Source of the DNA: Acidobacteriota bacterium
Lineage (GTDB): Bacteria > Acidobacteriota > Terriglobia > Terriglobales > Acidobacteriaceae
Length of the DNA stretch: 48,239 bases
Direction of reading: 5' to 3'
NCBI GenBank assembly: GCA_021804655.1
Contig: JAJZHE010000005.1
Span: forward strand, 1 to 48,239
Part shown: positions 26,558 through 36,397 of the stretch, piece after piece
Position numbering within the stretch: the stretch's first letter is position 1
Layout of the letters: the number at the start of each line of letters is the position of its first letter
Notes under the pieces: generated by a model
What the model was told of the DNA's origin: nothing
The model's database searches: none
What the model saw: the letters and a program-made list of their open reading frames with translations, nothing else
Made by a program: the position numbers and the translations under genes

Positions 26558-27307
26558 ATGACGATGACGCGACGACGATGGATTGCGACGGAGTTTGATG
26601 ATTTTTCTGCAACGCTGAGCGGCGCACAGGCGGAACATCTGGCGCGTGTGCTCCGCGCGGAACCAGGAATGCGTGCCGATGTGGTGGCGGGTGAACGCGT
26701 TTATCATGCGGTGATTGAAACGGTAACTGGCTCTGCGGTGCGCTTTCATCTGGAGCAGGAGATCGAAGCAGGTGCAACGCTTCCGATAGGACTTCTGCTC
26801 GCCGTCTTCAAATTTGATCGCATGGAATGGGCCATTGAGAAAGCCACGGAGTTGGGCGTATCGAAGATTGTTCCATTGATCGCACGTCGCACCGAAAAGC
26901 ATCTGGCTCAAGCGGCAGCGAGGCGAGTGGAGCGCTGGCGACGCATTGCAATGGAAGCAACCAAACAAAGCCGCGGAAGCAGCGTGCCGGATATTACAGC
27001 GCCACTGCAACTGTCCAATGCACTGAAAGAATCCGTCCCACAGGATGGCGCCCGCATTCTTCTTTCCGAGTACGAAAAACAATATACGCTTGCCGCCTGT
27101 TTAACCGAATTGCATTTGCAGCAGCATGACCGAATTACGCTTGCAATCGGTCCCGAGGGTGGTTGGACTGACGAAGAAGCCGCACAATTTGTGGGAGCGG
27201 GGTGGTCGTCTGCGACGCTTGGAACAAGGATTCTGCGCGCGGAGACTGCGGTGATTGCAAGCCTGTCGATTGCAAGCGCACTGCTGGCCGAGCCTCTCGC
27301 GCAGTGA
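26558..27307 (+). CDS. rsmE: 16S rRNA (uracil-1498-N3)-methyltransferase RsmE
   Basis: 249 residues. It methylates U1498 of 16S rRNA with SAM. An N-terminal PUA-like region contains the family's HLARVLRAEPG. The SPOUT knot follows, with FDRMEWAIEKATELGV, IGPEGGWTDEE and LGTRILRAETAVIASL, which are the diagnostic RsmE blocks. The gene starts 33 bp after sdaA and may share its transcript. The start could be ATG 26558 or 26564; there is no clear Shine-Dalgarno for either. It is convergent with the LysR gene. Confidence 0.95.
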   Translation: MTMTRRRWIATEFDDFSATLSGAQAEHLARVLRAEPGMRADVVAGERVYHAVIETVTGSAVRFHLEQEIEAGATLPIGLLLAVFKFDRMEWAIEKATELGVSKIVPLIARRTEKHLAQAAARRVERWRRIAMEATKQSRGSSVPDITAPLQLSNALKESVPQDGARILLSEYEKQYTLAACLTELHLQQHDRITLAIGPEGGWTDEEAAQFVGAGWSSATLGTRILRAETAVIASLSIASALLAEPLAQ

Positions 27308-27346
27308 GGGAAAGCTACTTCGTTCCGGAATCAATTCAGCCGGAGA

Positions 27347-28267
27347 TCAACCGCGTTCCACCTGAAATGCAAATGGCGCACCCTGCGAACGAGCCATCTC
27401 GCGCACAATGCGCAGAAATGCACCCGCAGCATGAGAAAGCGTGGCATCTCTGCGATGCACAAGTCGCAGCACACGACGCACATGCAGCTCGTCGACGGGA
27501 ACAGCGATCAGTTCGCCGGTCTCCAATTCGCGCTGTACGGTGAGACGAGGAAGCAGCGCGACCCCATTGCCCATCGTAATAAAACGCTTAATGGAGTCGA
27601 TCGTAGGTAGCTCAACGCGAATGTTGAGAGGACGGCGATGACGTTCAAATATCTCCACAACCTGACGACGAAGGGGTGATGAGACATTATGTGCGACGAA
27701 ACTTTCTCCACCAAGATCAGCGATTGAGACACGCGGCTGAGCAGCAAAACGGTGCCCTGGATGGACGACAAATGCAAGCGTGTCAGAATAAACAGCGATG
27801 GAACGAAAGCGTTCCGGGTCAGGACGAAACGAGATCACTCCAAGCTCAAAGCTGCGCAGGCTCAAGCCCTCCGGAATCTGGCTGGCCAGCGAGCGCTGCA
27901 CGGTGACATCGATCTGGTAATGTTGACGGCGAAAAGCGTCGAGAACGGGCAGCAGATAGAGGCAGGTGTACTCATTGGCCGCCAGAACCAGTTGGCCGCG
28001 CTCCAGCGAACGCAGCTCACGCAAAGCGCTGTCGGCTTCGCGCCGCAGGGCGAGCAGGCGCAGCGCGTATGTGCGCAGAAGCTCACCCGCCGAGGTGAGC
28101 GCCCCATCCCGCGCGGAACGGTCGAAGAGAATTTCGCCCGTCTCCACTTCCAGCTTGCGGACGACCTGGCTGATAGCCGGCTGTGTGCGATGCATCCGCA
28201 CTGCCGCGCGTGAGAAGCTGCGCTCTTCCGCGACGGCGAGAAAGGTCTCCAACTGGTTAAGTTCCAT
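27347..28267 (-). CDS. LysR-type transcriptional regulator
   Basis: 306 residues. The N-terminal winged HTH (LETFLAVAEERSFSRAAVRMHRTQPAISQVVRKLE, about 6-40) is typical, followed by a two-lobed effector domain (about 90-295). ATG 28267 has AGGA about 9 nt upstream. It is divergent from leuA with 127 bp between the starts and a LysR-like dyad (28306-28316) in the gap. That geometry is the standard one for a LysR activator of the neighbouring operon, so it is a likely regulator of the leu/ilv block (a role like that of IlvY or LeuO). The effector is unknown. Confidence 0.93.
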   Translation of the reverse strand: MELNQLETFLAVAEERSFSRAAVRMHRTQPAISQVVRKLEVETGEILFDRSARDGALTSAGELLRTYALRLLALRREADSALRELRSLERGQLVLAANEYTCLYLLPVLDAFRRQHYQIDVTVQRSLASQIPEGLSLRSFELGVISFRPDPERFRSIAVYSDTLAFVVHPGHRFAAQPRVSIADLGGESFVAHNVSSPLRRQVVEIFERHRRPLNIRVELPTIDSIKRFITMGNGVALLPRLTVQRELETGELIAVPVDELHVRRVLRLVHRRDATLSHAAGAFLRIVREMARSQGAPFAFQVERG

Positions 28268-28302
28268 GTATTTTTCCTGTCCTACCCCATCATAAGCAAA
28301 AT

Positions 28303-28320
28303 TTATTGATTATCAAATAA
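28303..28320. promoter_or_regulatory. LysR-type operator dyad between the regulator and leuA
   Basis: The core TTGAT-T-ATCAA (28306-28316) is a perfect dyad, extended to TTATTGAT...ATCAAATAA with one gap. It lies in an AT-rich stretch unlike its surroundings, 36 bp upstream of the LysR start. A T-N11-A type LysR box fits here. Confidence 0.55.
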
Positions 28321-28337
28321 TAATAACTTTGCATTAT

Positions 28338-28366
28338 ATGCACGATATGCTTGAAACTGGTATAGT
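28338..28366 (+). promoter_or_regulatory. probable leuA promoter with weak -35
   Basis: TATAGT at 28361-28366 is a good -10 element. Seventeen bases upstream only ATGCAC (28338-28343) stands where the -35 should be. A poor -35 is usual for activator-dependent promoters and fits LysR control from the dyad at 28306. Confidence 0.4.
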
Positions 28367-28394
28367 CCGGTGTTGCCCGGAGAGGAAGACGCCG

Positions 28395-29612
28395 ATGTCA
28401 GGAACCATGTCCGAAGCTGCAAAGCAGCAGGTTTTAATCTTCGATACAACGCTGCGCGATGGCGAGCAATCGCCTGGATGCAGCATGACGACTGAGGAAA
28501 AGCTCACCATGGCTCGCGCGCTGGAAGCGGTGGGCGTGGATATTCTGGAGGCCGGTTTCGCGATCGCATCCGAGGGAGATTTCGCGGCCATCGACTCGAT
28601 TGCGCGAACCGTTCGCGGACCGAAGATCGCTTCACTGGCGCGTGCGCGGCGCGAGGATATTGAGGCTGCCGCACGCTCGCTGGAGCATGCCGATCGTGCG
28701 CGCATTCACGTCTTTCTTGCCTCGAGTGATCTGCATCTGGAGTATAAGCTGCGCATCGGCCGGGAACAGGCTCTGCACCAGACCGGCGAAGCGGTGCACC
28801 ATGCACGGACGCTGGCCGACGATGTGGAGTTTTCCCCGGAGGACGCAACGCGCTCGGATCGCGACTTCCTGGTGGAGATGGTGCGCGTGGCGGTGGAGGC
28901 CGGCGCTACGACAATCAATATGCCGGATACGGTTGGCTACACGACGCCGGAGGAATATGGACGACTCTTTCGCGAGGTGCGGGAGCGCATTCCGGCGATT
29001 GACGCTCAGGGCGTAATCCTCTCCAGCCATTGCCACGACGATCTCGGAATGGCGGTGGCGAATTCACTGGCAGCGGTGCAGGCGGGCGCGCGGCAGGTGG
29101 AGTGCACGATCAACGGCATTGGCGAGCGCGCAGGCAACGCAGCGCTGGAAGAGATTGCCGCAAACTTTTTTGTGCGCGCGGACTATTACCATCTGCATAC
29201 CGGCATTCATCTGAAGAAGCTGAACGCCGTGAGCCAGACGCTGCGCGAGATCATCAGTTTTGGACCCTCCCCGAACAAGGCGATTGTCGGCGCGAATGCG
29301 TTTGCGCATGAATCGGGTATTCACCAGCATGGGATGCTGGCCAATCCGCTCTGCTACGAGATCATGACGCCGGAGTCGGTCGGTGCGGACAGCACGCACC
29401 TGGTGCTGGGCAAGCACTCCGGACGGGCCGCGCTGCGCCATCGGTTGGAGACGCTGGGATATGCGCTGACGGCGGAAGAGTTGCTCGACGTCTATCACCG
29501 TTTTGTGGCGCTGGCGGATCGCAAGAAGAATATCTATGACCAGGATCTGATCGGACTGCTGACGACCCAGCATCGCGAGCAGAAGTCGGGCAATATGGCG
29601 GCGGTGGATTAA
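28395..29612 (+). CDS. leuA: 2-isopropylmalate synthase, catalytic domain only
   Basis: 405 residues. It condenses acetyl-CoA with 2-oxoisovalerate, the first step of leucine synthesis. The HMGL-like barrel starts FDTTLRDGEQSPG and contains the metal-binding HCHDDLGMAVANSLAAV and the GIHQHGM segment. The protein ends about 17 residues after LADRKKNIYDQDL. Full LeuA proteins have some 500-560 residues with a C-terminal leucine-binding regulatory domain; here leuB starts 72 bp after the stop, so there is no room for it. Feedback inhibition may thus be absent or rely on another mechanism. Start 28395 is chosen for its upstream GAGGAAG; ATG 28407 is an alternative. A homocitrate or citramalate synthase is less likely in this operon. 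Confidence 0.92.
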   Translation: MSGTMSEAAKQQVLIFDTTLRDGEQSPGCSMTTEEKLTMARALEAVGVDILEAGFAIASEGDFAAIDSIARTVRGPKIASLARARREDIEAAARSLEHADRARIHVFLASSDLHLEYKLRIGREQALHQTGEAVHHARTLADDVEFSPEDATRSDRDFLVEMVRVAVEAGATTINMPDTVGYTTPEEYGRLFREVRERIPAIDAQGVILSSHCHDDLGMAVANSLAAVQAGARQVECTINGIGERAGNAALEEIAANFFVRADYYHLHTGIHLKKLNAVSQTLREIISFGPSPNKAIVGANAFAHESGIHQHGMLANPLCYEIMTPESVGADSTHLVLGKHSGRAALRHRLETLGYALTAEELLDVYHRFVALADRKKNIYDQDLIGLLTTQHREQKSGNMAAVD

Positions 29613-29684
29613 AGTCGCATCGCTGCAAGAAAGAATCTTCGCGCGACAGCATTGTCCGCGTTCACGGGAAGACAAAGGGAGAAG

Positions 29685-30761
29685 ATGGCATTTCGACTTT
29701 TAGTGACGGCGGGCGATGGGATTGGCCCGGAGGTGACACGCGAAGCGGTCGCCGTGCTGCAGGCGGTTTTTTCACACGCGGACAAATCGCTCGAAGTCAC
29801 CGAGAGACGAATCGGCGGCGTAGCCATTGATACCGACGGCACGCCCCTGCCGCAGGAGACGCTGGACGCTGCGCTTGCATCCGATGCTGTCCTGCTCGGC
29901 GCCGTCGGCGGCAGCAAATGGAACGCGCTGCCGCCTGACACGCGCCCCGAGGCCGGCCTGCTACAGCTTCGCGCCGCGCTGGGCGGCTTTGCCAATCTGC
30001 GACCAGCTTTTTCCATCGCTGAGCTGGCGGCCAACAGCCCGTTGAAACTTGAGATTGTCTCCGGTGCTGACATTCTCTTCGTTCGTGAGCTGCTCGGCGG
30101 ACTTTACTTCGGAGCGCCGCGCGAGTGGAATCGCCAGACCGGCGAAGCCTGGAACACGATGCGCTACACGCGTGAAGAGATCGCCCGCGTTGCCCGCATC
30201 GCCTTTGATCTGGCGCAGAAACGCAGGAAAAAAGTGACCTCCGTGGACAAGGCAAATGTTTTGGAGGTCTCTCAGCTCTGGCGTGCCACAGTCACGGAAG
30301 TTGCCAAAGAATATCCAGACGTGACGCTGGAGCATCAGCTTGTGGACTCGATGGCGATGCTCATCATGACTGCTCCGCGCAGCTACGACGTGGTGCTGAC
30401 AGAGAATCTCTTCGGCGACATTCTGAGCGACGAGTCCGCGGTCATCACCGGATCGCTGGGCATGCTGCCATCGGCAACGATCGGCGGCAAAGTGAATCTC
30501 TACGAGCCGATTCACGGCTCCGCGCCGGATATTGCCGGCAAGGGCCTGGCGAATCCGCTCGGCGCCATCCTCACCGGCGCGCTCGTCCTGCGACTCTCAG
30601 CCAACATGGAAGCCGAAGCCGCTGCCATTCAGGCGGCTGTGCGCAAGGTGCTGGAGATGGGCTTCCGCACGCCTGATTTGGTGCGCGGCGATGCCACTGG
30701 ATTCACGGTGCTGACGACGACGGAGATGGGCGCAAAAGTGCGCGCGATGCTGCATCTGTGA
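29685..30761 (+). CDS. leuB: 3-isopropylmalate dehydrogenase
   Basis: 358 residues. It oxidises and decarboxylates 3-isopropylmalate with NAD+. [13 protein letters not shown] opens the protein. [23 protein letters not shown] and the [24 protein letters not shown] metal/substrate block follow, then [26 protein letters not shown] 29685 has AAAGGGAG just upstream. It is the second gene of the leu/ilv series and of normal length. Confidence 0.96.
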   Translation: MAFRLLVTAGDGIGPEVTREAVAVLQAVFSHADKSLEVTERRIGGVAIDTDGTPLPQETLDAALASDAVLLGAVGGSKWNALPPDTRPEAGLLQLRAALGGFANLRPAFSIAELAANSPLKLEIVSGADILFVRELLGGLYFGAPREWNRQTGEAWNTMRYTREEIARVARIAFDLAQKRRKKVTSVDKANVLEVSQLWRATVTEVAKEYPDVTLEHQLVDSMAMLIMTAPRSYDVVLTENLFGDILSDESAVITGSLGMLPSATIGGKVNLYEPIHGSAPDIAGKGLANPLGAILTGALVLRLSANMEAEAAAIQAAVRKVLEMGFRTPDLVRGDATGFTVLTTTEMGAKVRAMLHL

Positions 30762-30793
30762 GCCGAGCGGGCACAGAAGAACGAGAGAGGATT

Positions 30794-32230
30794 ATGAGCG
30801 ATTCACCAAGAACATTGTTTGAAAAGGTTTGGGAGCAGCATGTGGTCGTTGAACCGCAGGGAGAGCCGACGATTCTGTATATCGATCTGCACCTGCTGCA
30901 TGAGGTGACCTCGCCGCAGGCTTTTGAAGGATTGCGAATGGCGGGGCGGACGGTGCGCAGGCCGGACCGCTGCGTCGCGACCGTCGATCACAACGTGCCG
31001 ACTGTGCTGGCGGAGCGCTTCAACATTGTGGACCAGATCGCCGCGACCCAGATTGCGACGCTGCGCAAGAACTGCGCCGACTTTGGCGTGGAGCTATATG
31101 ACATCGGCAGCCGCGAACAGGGCATCGTGCACGTCATCGGCCCGGAACTCGGCCTCACCAAGCCCGGGATGACGATCGTCTGCGGCGACTCGCACACTTC
31201 AACGCACGGAGCCTTTGGCGCGCTTGCCTTTGGCATAGGCACCAGCGAAGTGGAGCACGTGCTGGCGACGCAAACCCTGCCGCAAGGAAAGCCGAAGACC
31301 TTTCGCATCTCCGTGGAAGGCGAGCTACCGCAGGGTGTGACGGCCAAAGACATCGTGCTGGCGATCATCGGAAGGATTGGCACCGACGGCGCGACTGGGT
31401 GCGTGATCGAGTATGCAGGATCGGCCATTCGTTCGCTTTCGATGGAGGGCCGCATGACAATCTGCAACATGAGCATCGAAGCGGGCGCACGCGCCGGCAT
31501 GATTGCACCGGACGAAACGACGTTTGCCTACCTGAAGGGGCGAAGATTTTCGCCGCAGGGCGTGGCGTGGGACGAAGCCGTCGCCGCGTGGCGCAGGTTG
31601 CCAGGCGATCCCGGTGCGAAGTTCGACCGCAATCTGACGATCGACGCTGCAGTGCTGGTGCCGTATGTGAGCTGGGGCACGAGTCCGGGGATGGTGGCGC
31701 CGATTACCGATTCCGTGCCTGACCCCGCGAAGGCCGAGGACGAGAATGAGCGCAAGGCATTTCAGCGTGCGCTGGAGTATATGGATTTGAAGGCCGGCAC
31801 GCGGCTTGAGGATGTCGCAGTGGATCGCGTCTTCATCGGCTCCTGCACCAACTCACGCATCGAGGATCTGCGTGCGGCGGCTCGCATTGCACAGGGACAT
31901 ACAGTGAGCACACACGTGCGGGCGATGGTGGTTCCAGGTTCGCAGGCAGTGAAGGACCAGGCCGAGCGCGAAGGACTGGACGCGATCTTTCGCGAAGCTG
32001 GATTTGACTGGCGAGAGCCGGGATGCTCGATGTGTCTGGGGATGAACCCGGATATTCTGGCGCCGGGCGAACGCTGCGCCTCGACGAGCAATCGCAACTT
32101 TGAAGGACGGCAGGGACGCGGTGGACGCACGCATCTGGTGAGTCCGGAGATGGCGGCGGCAGCGGCAATCGCCGGACATTTTGTGGATGTGCGCACATGG
32201 GATACGAAGCCGACGACGGAGGTTCGCTGA
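30794..32230 (+). CDS. leuC: 3-isopropylmalate dehydratase large subunit
   Basis: 478 residues. With LeuD it isomerises 2- to 3-isopropylmalate using a [4Fe-4S] cluster. DHNVPT and [30 protein letters not shown] appear in the N-terminal half. Cluster cysteines appear in [14 protein letters not shown] and in [15 protein letters not shown] 30794 (GAGAGG upstream) is preferred; the frame opens earlier at 30758, overlapping the leuB stop, but those residues are not family-like. leuD follows with one base between the stop and its ATG. Confidence 0.96.
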   Translation: MSDSPRTLFEKVWEQHVVVEPQGEPTILYIDLHLLHEVTSPQAFEGLRMAGRTVRRPDRCVATVDHNVPTVLAERFNIVDQIAATQIATLRKNCADFGVELYDIGSREQGIVHVIGPELGLTKPGMTIVCGDSHTSTHGAFGALAFGIGTSEVEHVLATQTLPQGKPKTFRISVEGELPQGVTAKDIVLAIIGRIGTDGATGCVIEYAGSAIRSLSMEGRMTICNMSIEAGARAGMIAPDETTFAYLKGRRFSPQGVAWDEAVAAWRRLPGDPGAKFDRNLTIDAAVLVPYVSWGTSPGMVAPITDSVPDPAKAEDENERKAFQRALEYMDLKAGTRLEDVAVDRVFIGSCTNSRIEDLRAAARIAQGHTVSTHVRAMVVPGSQAVKDQAEREGLDAIFREAGFDWREPGCSMCLGMNPDILAPGERCASTSNRNFEGRQGRGGRTHLVSPEMAAAAAIAGHFVDVRTWDTKPTTEVR

Positions 32231-32231
32231 G

Positions 32232-32825
32232 ATGACACCCTTTGAAACCCTGACCGCGCGCGCGATGCCGCTGGACCGAGTCAATGTCGATACCGACCAG
32301 ATCATTCCCAAGCAGTTCCTGAAGCGGATCGAACGCTCCGGCTACGGTGAGTTTCTCTTCTTTGACTGGCGCACAGAGCCGGGCTTCGTGCTCAACGACC
32401 CGCGCTACGTCGGCGCTCAGATTCTCGTCGCCGGGAAAAACTTCGGCTGCGGATCCAGCCGCGAACATGCGGCATGGGCGCTCTCCGATTACGGCTTTCG
32501 CGTGGTGATTGCGCCGACGTTTGCTGATATCTTTTTCTCCAACGCAGGCAAGAATGGAATCGTGCTGGCACGGCTGACGGAAGACGAAGTCCAACTGCTG
32601 CTGCGTCGCGCCGCAGAGATTCCCAATTACACCCTGACCGTGTCGCTGGCGGAACAGACTGTGACCGACGCGCTGGGATTTTCCGCGCAGTTCGCGATCG
32701 ATCCCTTTCGCAAATACTGTCTGATGGAGGGGCTGGACGATATCGGACTGACGCTGCGACATGCACAGGCGCTGGACGCCTTTGAAACGATGCACGATCA
32801 CGCTCAATGGCTGCGCGCAAGATGA
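32232..32825 (+). CDS. leuD: 3-isopropylmalate dehydratase small subunit
   Basis: 197 residues. The swivel-domain partner of LeuC. DTDQIIPKQFLKRI near the N-terminus and GKNFGCGSSREHAAWAL are the family signatures. ATG 32232 is one base after the leuC stop, so the two subunits are translationally linked. The length is normal. Confidence 0.96.
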   Translation: MTPFETLTARAMPLDRVNVDTDQIIPKQFLKRIERSGYGEFLFFDWRTEPGFVLNDPRYVGAQILVAGKNFGCGSSREHAAWALSDYGFRVVIAPTFADIFFSNAGKNGIVLARLTEDEVQLLLRRAAEIPNYTLTVSLAEQTVTDALGFSAQFAIDPFRKYCLMEGLDDIGLTLRHAQALDAFETMHDHAQWLRAR

Positions 32826-32884
32826 GGATGTGACCGGGAACGGCTGCACAAACTGCGAAAAATTGAAGGACTCAAAAGGACACG

Positions 32885-34561
32885 ATGACCATCGAAGGCA
32901 AGCGCCACAGTATACCGATGACCGAAGGCCCCAGCCGCGCGGCGGCGCGCAGCTATCTGCGTGGAGTGGGATATAGCAAAGAAGATCTTCACAAACCGAT
33001 TATCGGAATCGCGAATACATGGACGGAGATCGGCACCTGCAATGTCCATCTGCGGGAGATTGCCGAAGCGCTGAAAGAAGGAATACGTGAAGCAGGCGGC
33101 ACGCCGATGGAGTTCAACACCATCACCATCTCCGACGGCATCACGATGGGCACGCAGGGCATGAAGGCTTCGCTGGTCAGCCGCGAGGTCATCGCCGACT
33201 CCATCGAACTGGTCGCGCGCGGCAACCTCTTCGACGGCATTGTGGGCATTGGCGGATGCGACAAGAATATGCCGGGGATCATCATGGCGCTGTGCCGTTT
33301 GGATATTCCAGGCATGATGCTTTACGGCGGATCGATTGCGCCAGGCAAGCTGAACGGCGTGGACATCACAATCCAGAACGTCTTTGAGGGGATCGGCGCG
33401 CATGCGCGCGGCGCCATCGACGACGCCGGTCTGGAAGCACTGGAGGCGGCAGCGTGCCCTGGAGCCGGCGCATGCGGAGGCCAGTTCACGGCGAATACGA
33501 TGGCGATGGGCGCTGAAATTCTGGGCATCAGCCCGATTCAGCTCTCCGGCGTTCCGGCGACCTCAGTGGACAAGCGCGAGGCGACGCGACAGGCGGGACG
33601 CATTCTGATGGATGCCGTCCGCGCCAATCGCAGGCCTTCTGAAATCATCACGCGCGCCTCCATCGAAAACGCCATCGCTGCCGTCGCGGCCTCGGGTGGA
33701 TCGACGAACGCCGTGCTACACTTCCTGGCAATTGCGCGCGAAATGGGCATCGAACTGAAGATCGACGACTTCGATCGCATCAGCGACCGCACACCGTTCA
33801 TCTGCGACCTGACGCCCGCAGGCAAGTACGTGGCCAGCGACTATCAGGCAGCGGGCGGATCGCGGCTGCTGGCGCAGCGGCTGCTGGGCGCAGGACACCT
33901 GCATGGGGATGCGATCACCATCAGCGGCAAGACAATCGCCGAAGAAGCCGAAGAAGCGGTGGAGACACCGGGGCAGGTCGTGATTCGCACCTTTGCAGAG
34001 CCGCTCAAGCCCCACGGTGGACTGGTGATCCTGAAAGGAAATCTTGCGCCGGAAGGCTGTGTGATGAAGGTTGCAGCAGCCGACCGGTTGGAGCATCGCG
34101 GCCCGGCGCGTGTCTTCGATTGCGAAGACGATTGCTTTGCCGCCGTGCAGGCGCAGCAGATTCGTCCGGGAGATGTGCTGGTGATCCGCTACGAAGGACC
34201 GAAGGGCGGACCGGGAATGCGCGAGATGTTGCAAGTGACGGCAGCGGTCAGTTCCAATGCAGCGCTGAGCGCGACAGTAGCACTGATGACCGATGGACGC
34301 TTCTCTGGCGCGACGCGCGGATTTACGGCTGGGCACGTTGCACCGGAGGCGCAGGTAGGCGGACCGATTGCGCTGGTGCGCGAGGGCGACATGATTCACT
34401 TCGACATTGCAAAACGCACGCTGACACTGGAGGTCAGCGACGATGAACTCGCGCGCCGCCGTGCCGAGTGGCATCCGCAACCGATGCGCTGGCCAAAGGG
34501 CGTCTTTGCCAAGTATGTCGAGCGCGTGCGTTCCGCATCCGAAGGCGCAACGACGCTGTGA
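32885..34561 (+). CDS. ilvD: dihydroxy-acid dehydratase
   Basis: 558 residues. It dehydrates 2,3-dihydroxy-isovalerate and -methylvalerate in valine/isoleucine synthesis. The Fe-S cysteines are in GCDKNMPG and in CPGAGACGGQFTANTMA. TDGRFSGATRGFTAGHVAPEA is the C-terminal family block. It sits 59 bp after leuD and shares the operon. The length is normal. The ATG at 32885 follows AAAAGGA at close spacing. Confidence 0.96.
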   Translation: MTIEGKRHSIPMTEGPSRAAARSYLRGVGYSKEDLHKPIIGIANTWTEIGTCNVHLREIAEALKEGIREAGGTPMEFNTITISDGITMGTQGMKASLVSREVIADSIELVARGNLFDGIVGIGGCDKNMPGIIMALCRLDIPGMMLYGGSIAPGKLNGVDITIQNVFEGIGAHARGAIDDAGLEALEAAACPGAGACGGQFTANTMAMGAEILGISPIQLSGVPATSVDKREATRQAGRILMDAVRANRRPSEIITRASIENAIAAVAASGGSTNAVLHFLAIAREMGIELKIDDFDRISDRTPFICDLTPAGKYVASDYQAAGGSRLLAQRLLGAGHLHGDAITISGKTIAEEAEEAVETPGQVVIRTFAEPLKPHGGLVILKGNLAPEGCVMKVAAADRLEHRGPARVFDCEDDCFAAVQAQQIRPGDVLVIRYEGPKGGPGMREMLQVTAAVSSNAALSATVALMTDGRFSGATRGFTAGHVAPEAQVGGPIALVREGDMIHFDIAKRTLTLEVSDDELARRRAEWHPQPMRWPKGVFAKYVERVRSASEGATTL

Positions 34562-34600
34562 CCCTCGCGAACAGAGAAGGCAGTGACCGGCAGGAGGACC

Positions 34601-36358
34601 ATGATGACACACGGTGAATCCGATTTCCATCCCCATACCTTGACCCGGCTGACGGGTGCTGAGATTCTGTGGGCGACGCTGGTCGGCGAAGGCGTAACCG
34701 AAGTCTTCGGTTATCCCGGAGGCGCGATTCTGCCTGCCTATGACGCACTGCGCAAATTTCCGATCCGGCATATTCTGGTACGGCATGAGCAGGGCGCGGC
34801 GCACATGGCCGATGGCTACGCGCGCGCTTCGGGCAAGGTAGGCGTGGCGGTTGCGACCTCCGGTCCTGGCGCGACGAATCTGGTAACGGGCATTGCGACG
34901 GCGATGATGGATTCGATCCCGATGGTCTGCATCACGGGGCAAGTCGCCAGCAAGGTGCTGGGCACGGACGCCTTTCAGGAGATTGACATTACGGGCATCA
35001 CGCTGCCGGTGACGAAGCATAATTTTCTGGTGAGCCGCGCAGAAGAAATTGCACCTGCGATTCGTGCAGCGTTTCAGATTGCGCAGTCCGGGCGGCCCGG
35101 TCCAGTGCTGGTGGACATCACCAAGGATGCGCAGCAAGCGACAGCGATTTTTGATTTTGCAGCAGCCAGGCCGCGCCCTTACACGCCGCATCCGATGCTG
35201 CACTGCACGGATCAGAGGCTGCACCAGGCCGCGGAGATGATCCGCAAAGCGGAGCGTCCAGTGATTCTGGCTGGGCATGGAATTCTGCAATCACGGGCAG
35301 GAGAGCAGATACGCAGTCTGGCCGAGCGCATGCAGATTCCCGTCGGCATGACGCTGCTTGGGCTGGGCGCGTTTCCCGCCTCGCATTCTCTGAATATGGG
35401 CATGATGGGCATGCATGGCGAATCCTGGGTCAACCAGGCGATTCAGGAGGCGGATCTGCTGATCGCCTGCGGCATGCGTTTCGACGATCGCGTGATCGGC
35501 ACGCCAGTGACATATGCAACAAAGGCGAAGAAAATTCACATCGAGATTGACCCGGCGGAGATCAACAAGAATATCCCCGTGGATGTGGCGCTGGTGGGCG
35601 ACCTGCGCGAGGTGCTGGAACAGTTGCTGCCGTTGTTACCGGGGCGAGATGGCTCTGCATGGCTGCGCTTGATTGAGGAAAGCAAAGGCTCGGCTGCGGT
35701 GCGCGACATTCGCAATCTGCCGGACTCCGGGCACCTTTACGCCGCGCATGTGATGCACGACCTGTGGCGCATCACGGAGGGCCGCGCGATCGTGGCGACC
35801 GATGTGGGACAGCACCAGATGTGGGAGGCGCAGTACTATCATCACGACCATCCGCGCACATTGATCACCTCCGGCGGACTGGGGACGATGGGCTTCGCGC
35901 TGCCTGCCGGCATCGGTGCAAAATTTGCCTGTCCGGATCGCGAAGTGTGGGTCATTGCCGGCGATGGCGGATTCCAGATGACGGCCTGCGAGCTGGCCAC
36001 CATTGCACAGGAGAAGCTGAAGATCAACATTGCCATCATCAACAACGGCTACCTGGGGATGGTGCGCCAGTGGCAGGAGTTTTTCTACGAACGCAATTAT
36101 CAGTCCACTCCGCTGGTGAGTCCTGATTTTGTAAAGCTCGCTGATGCGCATGGAATTCGCGGTGCAGCCGTGCACACACGTGCAGACGTGGAGCGGGTAG
36201 TGAACGAAGCGCGTCAACACGATGGTCCGTTCCTGATTAATTTTCTGGTGGAGCAGGAAGATTCCGTCTACCCGATGATTCCTGCAGGCAGCGCTCTGCA
36301 TGAAATGATTCGACGCCCAGACCAGAATCCGCTGATCGAGACGCCGCAGGATCACTAA
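34601..36358 (+). CDS. ilvB: acetolactate synthase large subunit
   Basis: 585 residues. A thiamine-diphosphate enzyme that makes acetolactate or acetohydroxybutyrate from pyruvate. FGYPGGAILPAYDAL and RHEQGAAHMADGYARASGKVG (catalytic Glu) lie near the N-terminus. The FAD-binding middle domain follows, and the ThDP/Mg motif GDGGFQMTACELAT...NNGYLGM lies near the C-terminus. ATG 34601 has GGAGGACC directly upstream (strong Shine-Dalgarno). It is followed by the regulatory subunit after 39 bp. Confidence 0.96.
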   Translation: MMTHGESDFHPHTLTRLTGAEILWATLVGEGVTEVFGYPGGAILPAYDALRKFPIRHILVRHEQGAAHMADGYARASGKVGVAVATSGPGATNLVTGIATAMMDSIPMVCITGQVASKVLGTDAFQEIDITGITLPVTKHNFLVSRAEEIAPAIRAAFQIAQSGRPGPVLVDITKDAQQATAIFDFAAARPRPYTPHPMLHCTDQRLHQAAEMIRKAERPVILAGHGILQSRAGEQIRSLAERMQIPVGMTLLGLGAFPASHSLNMGMMGMHGESWVNQAIQEADLLIACGMRFDDRVIGTPVTYATKAKKIHIEIDPAEINKNIPVDVALVGDLREVLEQLLPLLPGRDGSAWLRLIEESKGSAAVRDIRNLPDSGHLYAAHVMHDLWRITEGRAIVATDVGQHQMWEAQYYHHDHPRTLITSGGLGTMGFALPAGIGAKFACPDREVWVIAGDGGFQMTACELATIAQEKLKINIAIINNGYLGMVRQWQEFFYERNYQSTPLVSPDFVKLADAHGIRGAAVHTRADVERVVNEARQHDGPFLINFLVEQEDSVYPMIPAGSALHEMIRRPDQNPLIETPQDH

Positions 36359-36397
36359 CCGAACGCGCACAGAGCGCAAATGGAGACGAGGGAGCAC

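Noticed and set aside
33716-35290. 524-codon minus-strand frame across the ilvD/ilvB junction
   Set aside because: It runs antisense to two well-supported genes and spans their intergenic gap, with Arg/His/Cys-rich composition.
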